This document shows, one piece after another, positions 28,015-36,464 of a stretch of DNA of 64,000 bases (its first letter is position 1; every line of letters starts with the position of its first letter). The stretch is from contig NZ_AP019308.1 in the NCBI RefSeq assembly GCF_003945345.1, positions 2,046,001 through 2,110,000 of the forward strand, given 5' to 3'. The notes beneath the pieces were generated by a model. The model did not search any database. It saw only the letters and a list, made by a program, of their open reading frames with translations, and was not told the origin of the DNA. A program made the translations under genes and the position numbers. Origin of the DNA: Paenibacillus baekrokdamisoli. Lineage in GTDB: Bacteria; Bacillota; Bacilli; Paenibacillales; Paenibacillaceae.

Positions 28015-29262
28015 CTATTCTCCGAGGAGCGGATGACTAATGTTTGTAAGAATGCTGTATGCGCTTCGATAAAATTGATCCGAATCTTCTCCACCCTGCT
28101 CGTACTGCTCTATATACTGCGCCGCTTTCTTAAGGTTATCCTCCAACGAAGGATACAAAGGACGCTTAGGTGATGCAAGGCAACGCGCAAGCAGCTCTTG
28201 CAGCTTATCCATATGAGCTTGTACGGGCCGGGTTAGAGATGACCGCCTTGAGGAGTTACTCTGCTTTTCTCTCTGCTGCTTGATCTGTAATTCTTCTTCG
28301 TGCTTATCCAGTCTACTGCGAAGATCATCGATATAGTTTTGTTGAAAGCGCTCCTCTTCATCTGCGTAGAATTGGAAACTAAAGCGGCCAGTTGCTTTCA
28401 AATATGGCTCGTTCAATAAGAAAAGCTGGGTTAGCTTCATATCTTGCGGGGGAAACAACAGCTCACCCCATTTATTATGAAATTGTAGAAACCGAGTGAG
28501 CTGGATGGTTGCTCTGCTGAGATCAAGATACAGAAGCGATTCTACCTGAACGGCCATAGTCTGAAAATATCGCCGGTAGTTATCCCAATTCAGCGGCTGA
28601 GCAGAGATAAAGGATTCCCATGCCATATTGGAATCATTAATTGGCACCGCCAAAGATATCTCAGAATGATTGAAGGAAATATTCCTCTCCTTATTCAAAG
28701 CCAGCCAATCCAGATCAATAAGGAAGAGTGACTTGAAGCCATTGGATTTGTAGCTCCGCAGACGCTGCTCAATCTTCTTGCGAAAGCTGCCATCCCCTCG
28801 AAGATTCACAACATAGTCAATCGTCCATTGTTCTCCATTAGGAAAGGATACCAGAAAGTCAGGAACAAATCGCAGCTCTTTCTTATAGAAATAACCCTCC
28901 TGAACGGTATAATAACCTTGGTCGGCTTCCATAAGCGCATCTTCTATCATTACTTTAGCCATCGCCTGCTTTAATGCTTTCTCATGGCTTCGTTCCCGTC
29001 CAGACTTATATTTGGTGTAATTGGCTTCTCCCGCACAGGCTTCACTGTTATAATGACGAAATATTGCTTTGTCTTGAAATAACACCATAACAACACGTTC
29101 ATTACAGCAGCCGCAGCTAAAAGAACCTTTCTCTCTGGAGAAAATGCGATACTTCTCCTCAAAAAAACGATGGATTTCCTCGTCTGATAATTCCCTTCTG
29201 ACTAGCTCATTCCGCTCTCGCTGCAGGTTAATGATCTCGCGATGCAAGTATGCTGCTTCCAT
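28015..29262 (-). CDS. CoiA-like competence-type protein with altered nuclease motif
   Basis: A 415-residue protein that resembles the CoiA family. A zinc-ribbon-like segment (FSCGCCNERVV ... IFRHYNSEAC, about 48-82) precedes a restriction-endonuclease-fold region (RFVPDFLVSF ... WTIDYVVN ... RSYKSNGFKSLFLIDLDWL, about 130-190). In CoiA the second strand carries IExQ; here it is IDYV, so the active site is changed. The rest is helical with a charged KHEEELQIKQQREKQSNSSR stretch near 320-345. CoiA promotes transformation recombination, but whether this protein does is unclear. GGGAGGG precedes the ATG. Confidence 0.6.
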   Translation of the reverse strand: MEAAYLHREIINLQRERNELVRRELSDEEIHRFFEEKYRIFSREKGSFSCGCCNERVVMVLFQDKAIFRHYNSEACAGEANYTKYKSGRERSHEKALKQAMAKVMIEDALMEADQGYYTVQEGYFYKKELRFVPDFLVSFPNGEQWTIDYVVNLRGDGSFRKKIEQRLRSYKSNGFKSLFLIDLDWLALNKERNISFNHSEISLAVPINDSNMAWESFISAQPLNWDNYRRYFQTMAVQVESLLYLDLSRATIQLTRFLQFHNKWGELLFPPQDMKLTQLFLLNEPYLKATGRFSFQFYADEEERFQQNYIDDLRSRLDKHEEELQIKQQREKQSNSSRRSSLTRPVQAHMDKLQELLARCLASPKRPLYPSLEDNLKKAAQYIEQYEQGGEDSDQFYRSAYSILTNISHPLLGE

Positions 29263-29364
29263 GGGTCACCCTCCCGCTCGTATTTAATGAGTGATTCTCG
29301 AAAAAATCATTATAACCTTTTTTTGTTCGTTTCGAAATATGGTTTCCTTTTATGGGAACCAAAA

Positions 29365-29388
29365 AAAAGCTTGATTTCTCAAGCTTTT
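29365..29388 (-). terminator. Rho-independent terminator after the monooxygenase gene
   Basis: AAAAGCTTGA pairs perfectly with TCAAGCTTTT around a four-base loop; on the minus strand the stem ends in TTTTTTTT. It begins ten bases after the stop of the luciferase-like monooxygenase gene. Confidence 0.85.
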
Positions 29389-29397
29389 GCAGACTTT

Positions 29398-30471
29398 TTA
29401 GGATAGAACCGCCGGCTCCAGCAGGATAGGATTCTTGCTCTCCCACAGCTTGCTTGGAGCCTCACGCCTGATTACTGGTGCAACATCAGTAGCGAATCTC
29501 TCGATTTGCTCACGCTGTTCTGCTTCCGTCAATCCATCCACGCTAATACTCAGCACCTGATGCCCAAAGGCCTTTTGGTAATTCAAAATCTTCTCAATCA
29601 CCTGCTCCGCACTGCCTACTAATGACGGTCCATTCTCAATCGTATCCTGAAGATCCTTGAAGGGCGATTGATTGTGCTGAGCCGAAGCCGTACTTTGGAA
29701 TGCCTCATAGTAAGGGCGGAATCGTTTAACCGCTTCCTCCGGAGTATTCGCCAAATACAAGCTGCCTGCCCCTGAGCCAACGACAGCCTGACTCGGATCA
29801 TGACCATAAAAGGCAAGGCGCTCGCGGTAATGATCTATTAATGCTTTATATTTGGCCAGATGGTGAAAGGAGTTGGAAGAGAAAATCGGCTCGCCATACT
29901 TGGCAGCCAGCTCCGTAGATAGTGTACTAGATGCACTGCCATGCCACACAGGAATTTGCTGCTGAAAGGGTCTCGGCTGTGAAGTAACATTATCGAGAGG
30001 CGGTCGATATTTGCCCTCCCACGTAACATTCTCCTCGTTCCACAGACGCTTCAAGAGCCCATAGCGCTCTGCAAGCGAATCCCACTGCTCTTCCTCGGAT
30101 ATACCGAATAATGGGTAGTGGCGAGGATCATTCCCTTTGCCAATAATGACCTCTAATCGACCGCCAGAGAGATGGTCAAGTGTCGCATAATCCTCCGCAA
30201 CACGAACTGGGTCTAGAACACTTAGAACAGTTACCGTTGTCAGCAGCCGAACGCGAAAGGTTCTTGCAGCGATAGCCGTCAATATGATCGGCGGAGAGGA
30301 AGACAAGAACGGTTCACCATGCCTCTCACCCACACCGTATGCGTCAAATCCTAACTCCTCTGCCAAAACAGCTTGCTTTAGAACATTCTGAAACTTCTGC
30401 TGATCTGTCAGGACCTCCCCAGTTACAGCATTAGGGATATTCATCAATAAGCTGAACAACGCGAATTTCAT
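29398..30471 (-). CDS. Luciferase-like (LLM class) flavin-dependent monooxygenase
   Basis: About 357 residues from the ATG at 30471 (MKFALFSLLMNIPNA), the start I prefer because the longer frame reaches into the upstream gene and GGGGG lies ahead of this ATG. It has the bacterial luciferase TIM barrel: GFDAYGVGERHGEPF, LTTVTVLSVLDPVRVAEDYATLDHLSGGRLEVIIGKG (signature of the family) and VVGSGAGSLYLANTPEEAV. These enzymes use reduced FMN and oxygen; the substrate is unknown. It is cotranscribed with the thioredoxin-fold gene 16 bases upstream. Confidence 0.9.
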   Translation of the reverse strand: MKFALFSLLMNIPNAVTGEVLTDQQKFQNVLKQAVLAEELGFDAYGVGERHGEPFLSSSPPIILTAIAARTFRVRLLTTVTVLSVLDPVRVAEDYATLDHLSGGRLEVIIGKGNDPRHYPLFGISEEEQWDSLAERYGLLKRLWNEENVTWEGKYRPPLDNVTSQPRPFQQQIPVWHGSASSTLSTELAAKYGEPIFSSNSFHHLAKYKALIDHYRERLAFYGHDPSQAVVGSGAGSLYLANTPEEAVKRFRPYYEAFQSTASAQHNQSPFKDLQDTIENGPSLVGSAEQVIEKILNYQKAFGHQVLSISVDGLTEAEQREQIERFATDVAPVIRREAPSKLWESKNPILLEPAVLS

Positions 30472-30487
30472 CTCCTGATGTCCCCCT

Positions 30488-31111
30488 TTACTGGTTGCTG
30501 AAATTATTAATAATACGGATAACAGCTCCCTTTTCTTGGTCCAGGACTTCAGCACGTTGTTCTCTAAAGTAGCCTAGAAGTGACTTTTTAACTGTCTCTT
30601 CTAACTCTCCAATAGCCTTGCCACGGCCCTCATATTCGGGATGATTCGCCCAAAAAGCATCGATCCATTGGCTGAAAAGCGCCGAAATCTCTTCCGGTCT
30701 CTCAATAAAAACACCGAGCTCCTCACCCGCTTGATTAAAGAAGATATAGGTCGGTATATGGTTACGGCCATCAGGATGCAGATAAAGTTCAGCAATATCC
30801 TGATTATCGGGATCGCGAGGGAGGATATGCAAATTCAGTTTATGTGTCTGATCCGCTATTTTGCCGAAAAGAGGTAAATTAGCAACGACATCTCCGCACC
30901 AATCATGAGCAAGCACAAGCACATCAAGAGGTTGCTCTAAGCTTTCGAAGAAAGCGAGATCCTGTTCATTCAATAAATAGGCTTCATAGTTAGCTTCTAG
31001 TATTTCCTTATTTACGATAGCCTCATCGGAAAATTGCTTATACGTAACCGCCTCCTGAAAGGCACGTAAAAGGCGCTCAGTAGCCATACTTCTATAATTG
31101 GAAATGCTCAT
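30488..31111 (-). CDS. Thioredoxin-fold protein with single-Cys WCGD motif
   Basis: A 207-residue protein with a helical N-terminal 70 residues and a thioredoxin fold after that. The active-site position reads HDWCGDVVANLPLF near 93-106 with only one Cys, and the cis-Pro is in HIPTYIFFN. It matches the Thioredoxin_9-like family (often WCGDW). Without the second Cys it cannot do the usual dithiol exchange; monothiol reduction or peroxide chemistry is possible. It is the first gene of a two-gene operon with the luciferase-like monooxygenase and is divergent from the old-yellow-enzyme gene. Confidence 0.8.
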   Translation of the reverse strand: MSISNYRSMATERLLRAFQEAVTYKQFSDEAIVNKEILEANYEAYLLNEQDLAFFESLEQPLDVLVLAHDWCGDVVANLPLFGKIADQTHKLNLHILPRDPDNQDIAELYLHPDGRNHIPTYIFFNQAGEELGVFIERPEEISALFSQWIDAFWANHPEYEGRGKAIGELEETVKKSLLGYFREQRAEVLDQEKGAVIRIINNFSNQ

Positions 31112-31349
31112 TAGAATACCTCCTCATGTATAATTCCGACTATTCATATCATTATTTATTTAATTATCATATTAACCCTTCCTTCTGAATCAGTCTAATC
31201 AACAATTTCTATAAGAGAATTAACTAATTCCATCTTACATTTCCATGTTTATATGCTCCAATGGAACAGAGAGCTTTTTACTTTTCATTTGTCGTATGAC
31301 AGAATAAGAAATAAGCTTCGTTCTCAACGATAAATCTAAGGAGGTATTC

Positions 31350-32480
31350 ATGAACAACAATTCAAGCTCTTCCCGTGCGCTTTCCGTTGACTCTTTATTC
31401 AAACCTTTCGAAGCAGGGCATTTATCCCTTGCTAATCGTATCGTTATGGCCCCAATGACACGTGGATTCTCTCCAAACGGTGTACCAGGAGCAGATGTTG
31501 CTGATTATTATCGTCGCCGAGCAGAGTATGGTGTCGGACTAATCGTAACTGAAGGCACATTGATCAACCATCCTGCTGCGGGCAGCAGCCCGAACGTGCC
31601 GAATTTCCATGGCGAAGCTGCATTGAATGGCTGGGCTCAAGTCGTCAAAGATGTTCATGAGGCTGGCGGTACAATCATTCCTCAGCTTTGGCATATTGGA
31701 ATGAGTCGCCCCCTCGGAGCTCAGCCAAACCCAGAAGCACTACCTGTCGGCCCATCAGGACTTAGCCTCACTGGAGAGAAAGTTACAGAGCCATTATCGG
31801 AGCAAGAAATCAGTGAGCTCGTGAAGGCTTATGCCCAAGCTGCAGCAGATGCGAAGCGTATTGGCTTCGATGGTATTGAGCTTCATGGTGCGCATGGTTA
31901 CCTGATTGATCAATTTTTCTGGAAGAAGACCAATCAGCGTACGGATCGCTATGGGGGCGATTTGGTGAAACGTACGCGGTTTGCGGTAGAAGTGATCGAA
32001 GCTTGCCGTGCCGCAGTTGGGCCTGACTTCCCAATCGTGCTGCGTTTCTCCCAGTGGAAAGGAGCGGAATACACGGCCAAACTAGCAGAGACACCAGATG
32101 AACTCGCTCAGTTCCTTGCGCCTCTTAGCCAAGCTGGCGTCGATATCTTCCACTGCTCGACTCGTCGTTTCTGGGAACCGGAATTCGAAGGCTCTGAGCT
32201 CAATCTTGCCGGATGGACGAAGAAGCTAACGGGCAAGCCAACAATAACGGTTGGATCAGTTGGTCTAGACGTGGAGTTCACTAGCCTCTTTAGAGAAGGC
32301 AAGGGCGCCGAAACGGTCAGTATCGATGGATTAATTGAGCGGTTAGATCGGAATGAATTTGATCTGGTGGCCGTCGGCCGCGCACTGTTGAATGATCCCG
32401 AATGGGTAGCCAAAATCCGCGAGGGCCGATTAGACGAGCTCGTCCCGTTTACTGCGGAATCAACGAGAACATTGGTTTAG
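31350..32480 (+). CDS. NADH:flavin oxidoreductase, old yellow enzyme family
   Basis: A 376-residue FMN TIM-barrel ene-reductase. Motifs: LANRIVMAPMTRGFSPNG (FMN binding; Thr next to the flavin), PQLWHIGM, FDGIELHGAHGYLIDQFFWKKTNQRTDRYGG (the OYE signature with the His-x-x-His pair), and FDLVAVGRALLNDPEW near the phosphate-binding end. It reduces activated C=C bonds or nitro groups using NAD(P)H. AAGGAGG lies upstream of the ATG. Divergent from the thioredoxin/monooxygenase operon, with which it may share a stress response (inference). Confidence 0.92.
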   Translation: MNNNSSSSRALSVDSLFKPFEAGHLSLANRIVMAPMTRGFSPNGVPGADVADYYRRRAEYGVGLIVTEGTLINHPAAGSSPNVPNFHGEAALNGWAQVVKDVHEAGGTIIPQLWHIGMSRPLGAQPNPEALPVGPSGLSLTGEKVTEPLSEQEISELVKAYAQAAADAKRIGFDGIELHGAHGYLIDQFFWKKTNQRTDRYGGDLVKRTRFAVEVIEACRAAVGPDFPIVLRFSQWKGAEYTAKLAETPDELAQFLAPLSQAGVDIFHCSTRRFWEPEFEGSELNLAGWTKKLTGKPTITVGSVGLDVEFTSLFREGKGAETVSIDGLIERLDRNEFDLVAVGRALLNDPEWVAKIREGRLDELVPFTAESTRTLV

Positions 32481-32578
32481 CTCCCCTCGCCAATACAGGA
32501 CAGGACAGCTGACCAATCGCTTATACCCCGTTAATCCGGATTCAAATGATTAAGTAGCAGCTGCGGAATGTTAAAAAA

Positions 32579-32617
32579 AGCGGAAAAGCATAGAATCTGC
32601 TTTTCCGCCTTTTGTTT
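32579..32617. terminator. Bidirectional terminator after the old yellow enzyme gene
   Basis: AGCGGAAAAGCA pairs with TGCTTTTCCGCCT around a seven-base loop (32579-32610). TTTGTTTATTT follows on the plus strand and TTTTTTTAAC on the minus strand, so it serves this gene and the remnant that ends at 32616. Confidence 0.85.
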
Positions 32618-32930
32618 ATTTACTCTGTGTGCCGTTGATTACCTCATCGGCTTTCTTCAGTGCATCCTCCAATGATGTTTCATTAGCTACATATTTCTTG
32701 AGCGCTTCACTGACTTCGGACTCGACTTTTTGGCCCGCTTCGGCCTTCAGCAGGACGTCGGTGTCGCGTCCGACCGTTTTATCAACATCGAATACGAAAG
32801 CGTCCGTATTCTTGCCTTCAACGATGCCTTTTCTCCAGTAATCATCGGTTTGGAGCGATTTCAGAATCGGAACAGCCGTTCCGCCGGCTACGCCGAATGC
32901 TTTATGCTCGGAAGCTTGGCTCGCGCGCAA
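32616..32930 (-). pseudogene. C-terminal remnant of a sugar ABC transporter binding protein
   Basis: The frame reads ...GVAGGTAVPILKSLQTDDYWR ... ALKKYVANETSLEDALKKADEVINGTQSK, which has the look of the last about 100 residues of a family 1 sugar-binding protein, including the usual Gly-Gly-x-x-VP segment and a final helix. Nothing upstream continues the fold: the same frame meets a TGA near 32985 and there is no signal peptide or start with a good ribosome binding site. The TTG at 32930 is probably just an internal codon. I read it as a decayed transporter gene that kept its terminator. It could be expressed as a fragment, but that is unlikely. Confidence 0.65.
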
Positions 32931-33070
32931 CGGAAATGCTCCTGTTCGAGTGGTCCTCCGACTCCGAAAAAGGTATACTCAAGGATGAGATCGTCCCGAC
33001 CCTTATTGTCCGCAGCAGCACGATAAAGCGGATACCCGAGGAAACGAGTTGACTTATATAGCTTGCAATA

Positions 33071-33135
33071 AGAAATCTCTCCTTTTGTAGATGGTTGGGT
33101 GGTACCTCCATTTACCAAAAGAGAGATTTCTTTTT
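33071..33135 (+). other. T-box-like terminator hairpin without a downstream gene
   Basis: A 16-17 base stem (33071-33087 with 33116-33131, one bulge) is followed by TTTTT on the plus strand. Its loop contains TGGGTGGTACC (33096-33106), close to the conserved T-box core. No stem I or specifier loop was recognised upstream, and the next gene is on the other strand. This may be the 3' end of a broken tRNA-sensing leader, or a chance match within a plain terminator. Confidence 0.35.
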
Positions 33136-33175
33136 GTCGTTTTCTCATTCTTTTTGAGATCAGACCTGTAACGGA

Positions 33176-34645
33176 TTATAAGGCATATTCTAATACCTCA
33201 CCAGTTTCCCCGATGTATTCAATGACAGTCCTATAGGTTTTCAGATCGATCAACAGCTGACAATTCTGATGATCCTTTTTCCAACCAAACCGAATTTCGT
33301 CGGTGGCCGAGGGTAAAACGGTGAACTCTCCGTCGAATGCCTCATATTCATTTCTAAATTTGATAAGTTTAATCAATCTTTGAACTACATTCTTCTCAAG
33401 AGACTTTTCGATTTCCTCAAGACTGAAGTTATGACGGTTGATTTCTCGGCCTTCTCCGGTACTCTTTATACGCTCCAAATCGTTTTCTCCTGCCAGAAGT
33501 CCGACATAGTAGACTTGAGGGATTCCCGGCACGAAGAATTGAATGGCTCTTGCCGCTAAATAGGCGTCGTCGTCACAACCGAGAACAGAGTAATAAGAGC
33601 ATCTGATTTGATGAACATCGAAGCCATCCTCAGCCTTATGCTCATTAGATACTATGAGGCTAAGATTCGAACCTCTTTCCACGCATAAGTCCACCAATTT
33701 TCTAGCTTCTTTCGAATCGATCAAACCATCCATGTCTGGCTTAACAGGTATACCATCGTGACAATCCAGCATGGTGAACTGTTTTTGAGGACGAGTCTTC
33801 AGATAGCTGTACAGATGCACGTTTGACTTATAGATCAAAGCATCTAGTACGGTGTAGGGCAGTATAAAATCATAAATCCAGCAGCCGTGCTCCGCAAGCT
33901 TGTACTGAATGGTGTAATGAGCATGAACTTCAGGAAGCAATTCGATGTCCAACGATTTCGCAAGATCCAAAATCCAATCAAGGAATTCGTAAATGTCCGG
34001 CTCAACAAAAAAACAGCTTGTTCCCAGCTTCTTAATAAGATATCCGACAGCATCCAGCCGAACGATCTTGACATTCTGTTTCTTGAAATTGTTAAAAATA
34101 TCGATCAGCAGCTGCCTCACCTTATCCGATCCGATATCTAGATCAATCTGTTCGGACGGGTCCTGCTTGCCGAACGTCGTCCATACCTTCTCTTCCTCTC
34201 CAGTTTCTTCAATGGTAAAAGTAGAATAAGGAACCGGTCTGCGCAGAAACATTTTGGCAATGTCTTCTTGAACCGGCTGGCCATCCTCCCATATTTTATC
34301 TAATGATAGAAAAAAGTCGGCATATGCCGATTGGCGCCCCTTTCTGAGGAAATCCTGGAAATATTCGGACTGCCTCGAAATATGGTTTACCATCACATCG
34401 ACCAATACATCAAAGCGTTCTCCAATGGCTCTAATATCGTCCCATGTACCGAAGCTCGGCTCAATTTCCAGATAGGTGAGTGGAGCAAATCCTCTGTCTC
34501 CGGAAGACGGGAAAGGAGGCAAAATATGAACGCCACCTTTAAACACATCGGAAAAATGTTGAAAGAGCACCTGTTTAAGAGCCTTCAAATCACCACCCAA
34601 GGAATCAGGATAAGTGATCAGCTGTACTTGGTTTTTCACTGGCAT
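33176..34645 (-). CDS. GH13_18 phosphorylase: sucrose or sucrose 6F-phosphate phosphorylase
   Basis: A 489-residue glycoside phosphorylase. VRLDAVGYLIKK contains the nucleophile Asp198, LLPEVHAHY the acid/base Glu239 and LDCHDGIPV the third carboxylate Asp297. It starts MPVKNQVQLITYPDSLGGDL, the family pattern. Compared from memory with the Thermoanaerobacterium sucrose 6F-phosphate phosphorylase, it is very similar throughout, and Arg135 and His345 align with the phosphate-binding Arg134 and His344 reported there. The reaction would be sucrose 6F-phosphate plus phosphate to glucose 1-phosphate and fructose 6-phosphate; plain sucrose is the alternative. Last gene of the second transport operon, 12 bases after the PfkB kinase gene. 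Confidence 0.88.
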   Translation of the reverse strand: MPVKNQVQLITYPDSLGGDLKALKQVLFQHFSDVFKGGVHILPPFPSSGDRGFAPLTYLEIEPSFGTWDDIRAIGERFDVLVDVMVNHISRQSEYFQDFLRKGRQSAYADFFLSLDKIWEDGQPVQEDIAKMFLRRPVPYSTFTIEETGEEEKVWTTFGKQDPSEQIDLDIGSDKVRQLLIDIFNNFKKQNVKIVRLDAVGYLIKKLGTSCFFVEPDIYEFLDWILDLAKSLDIELLPEVHAHYTIQYKLAEHGCWIYDFILPYTVLDALIYKSNVHLYSYLKTRPQKQFTMLDCHDGIPVKPDMDGLIDSKEARKLVDLCVERGSNLSLIVSNEHKAEDGFDVHQIRCSYYSVLGCDDDAYLAARAIQFFVPGIPQVYYVGLLAGENDLERIKSTGEGREINRHNFSLEEIEKSLEKNVVQRLIKLIKFRNEYEAFDGEFTVLPSATDEIRFGWKKDHQNCQLLIDLKTYRTVIEYIGETGEVLEYAL

Positions 34646-34657
34646 ATAGCGACTCTC

Positions 34658-35614
34658 CTATAATCCGTATTTTTCTTTTATATCCTCGAGATTCGGTAAA
34701 TTCACAATGGCTCCTGTATATTTCAATTTATAAGCACTCACGGCGAATCCCAAGGAAAGAGCGTGTTTCAACGAATATCCTTTGACGATTGCCGCATAAA
34801 ATCCCGACCAAAATGCATCTCCGGCTCCAGTAGTATCTTCAACCTGAGTAGCCAAAGAGTTGAATGTAATCGTCTCTCTTCCATTAGAAACGATGGCGCC
34901 GTCTTTCCCCAATGTCAAAATAACCAGTCTAGCACCCAGTTCTAAGAAATTATCGAGATAACGCTCAGGCACCGCTTTTCCAAATAATCTCTCAGCATCG
35001 TCCTCCGAAGGCTTTACAATATCAACTTTACCGATAATGGATTTTACATATTCGATTCCATTCTCGCCCTTTTGCCATATCATCGGATGATAGTTGGGGT
35101 CGAATCCAATCAGAACATCATGGTTTCTTGCCGTATCAATAACCCTTTCAATCGTATAGCGAGACGGAACTCTCGATATCGGCCAGCAGGAGAAGTGAAC
35201 GATTTTGGAATTGATTAGGGAGTCTTCAAGCTTGGGCGTATAAGATATCTGATAATCAGCACCTCGATAAAATATCGGAATAGGTGTAGATACACTCTTT
35301 GTTACAACGACCATACTTGTGGATTCATCGGCACGCTGGATATGATCCGTATCGATATCCGCATGTTTCAGTTGATTAATGAGAAACCTGCCCAACCCGT
35401 CTTCTCCAACTGTTGATACTATAATCGGGTTAACCCCTAATTTTTTTACATTCAAAGCAATATTGGACGGAGATCCCCCAAACAGTTTACGATACGTATT
35501 ACATTCATCGTTATTGTCATATTCCGTTGTCATCATATCGATAAGAAGCTCGCCCACAGTCAAGATATCATTCTTCTTTTCTCTAAAAGGTATGTTATCC
35601 TTGAATTCAAACAC
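34658..35614 (-). CDS. PfkB-family carbohydrate kinase (probable fructokinase)
   Basis: A 318-residue ribokinase-fold kinase. It has the N-terminal ILTVGELLIDM, the FGGSPSNIALNVKKLG substrate signature, and the C-terminal DTTGAGDAFWSGFYAA with the catalytic Asp and anion hole. PfkB members next to sucrose phosphorylases usually phosphorylate fructose, but in this context the kinase could also phosphorylate another hexose or the disaccharide itself, which would explain a phosphate-preferring phosphorylase. The start is GTG at 35614 with GGGAAG upstream. Complete by length and motifs. Confidence 0.87.
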   Translation of the reverse strand: MFEFKDNIPFREKKNDILTVGELLIDMMTTEYDNNDECNTYRKLFGGSPSNIALNVKKLGVNPIIVSTVGEDGLGRFLINQLKHADIDTDHIQRADESTSMVVVTKSVSTPIPIFYRGADYQISYTPKLEDSLINSKIVHFSCWPISRVPSRYTIERVIDTARNHDVLIGFDPNYHPMIWQKGENGIEYVKSIIGKVDIVKPSEDDAERLFGKAVPERYLDNFLELGARLVILTLGKDGAIVSNGRETITFNSLATQVEDTTGAGDAFWSGFYAAIVKGYSLKHALSLGFAVSAYKLKYTGAIVNLPNLEDIKEKYGL

Positions 35615-35632
35615 ATCATCACTTCCCGGTAT

Positions 35633-36424
35633 TTATTGCAATGCCCACAATAAAGCTTTTTCGATGTATTCATTCCAAAAATCCCATGTATGGGCCCCCG
35701 AGCTTTCTACATACGTGATCTCTACCTGCTCGGCAATTAGAAAATCGCGAAATTGCTGATTGACATCCAATAGGAAATCTTCGGAACCACAAGCCAAATA
35801 CAGCCCAGGAACTGCCGCTTCTTTCCGCTTCAAGCTCAAGATCAGAGCCTCCGGGTCTTTATCGCTCCCTTGAAGCTGATCCAAGTCACCGAATACTCTC
35901 GTAAAATATTTATAATCCGCTATGCCATCGTTATAATCTACACTAGCATTTGCGATCTTATAAGTAATGATGGCCGAAGACAATGCGATGATACGGCTAA
36001 AATGTTCTGCATATTTTAAACCGTTCCGAATGGCTCCATACCCGCCCATCGATAAACCACCTATGAAGGTGTCTTCTCTTCGATGGGATAATGGGAACAT
36101 GTCACGTGTAAATGCTACTAGTTCATTTCCGACATATTCTCCGTATAATGCCCCTTTATCTACATCATCCAGATAAAAATGGTTTTCTCCGGCTGGCATA
36201 AAAACCGCAACACGGTATTTGTCGGATAACTCCCGAATTCTTGAAAAGCTGATCCAGTCTGAATAGGTGCCACTGTATCCATTCAACAGATAGAGCGCTT
36301 TTATCGGCTTCTTCTCCGTTTTTGTTTGCCCTGGGAACTCCATAACATCCAACGGAACAAGCGCATGAAACGTGACTTCTCTTCGCATCGCCTTAGAAAA
36401 AAAGTTAACCTGCAGCATCGCCAT
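35633..36424 (-). CDS. Esterase D/acetylesterase-type alpha/beta hydrolase
   Basis: A 263-residue hydrolase of the PF00756 esterase family. The nucleophile elbow is GLSMGGYGAIR near residue 125, the His is in SGAHTWDFWNEY near 245, and the acid is in the ACGSEDFLLDVN segment. Relatives are tributyrin or acetyl-xylan type esterases; no signal peptide is present, so it probably deacylates an imported sugar ester before phosphorolysis. AAAGGAG precedes the ATG at 36424. It lies between the Nif3-like and the kinase gene in the operon. Confidence 0.87.
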   Translation of the reverse strand: MAMLQVNFFSKAMRREVTFHALVPLDVMEFPGQTKTEKKPIKALYLLNGYSGTYSDWISFSRIRELSDKYRVAVFMPAGENHFYLDDVDKGALYGEYVGNELVAFTRDMFPLSHRREDTFIGGLSMGGYGAIRNGLKYAEHFSRIIALSSAIITYKIANASVDYNDGIADYKYFTRVFGDLDQLQGSDKDPEALILSLKRKEAAVPGLYLACGSEDFLLDVNQQFRDFLIAEQVEITYVESSGAHTWDFWNEYIEKALLWALQ

Positions 36425-36464
36425 CGTTCTATTCTCCTTTATATTTCATCTCATATCATTAGGC

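Noticed and set aside
32888..33148. An 86-codon minus-strand frame upstream of the binding-protein remnant
   Set aside because: It runs through the T-box-like hairpin and has no ribosome binding site or protein-like pattern; it does not continue the binding-protein fold.
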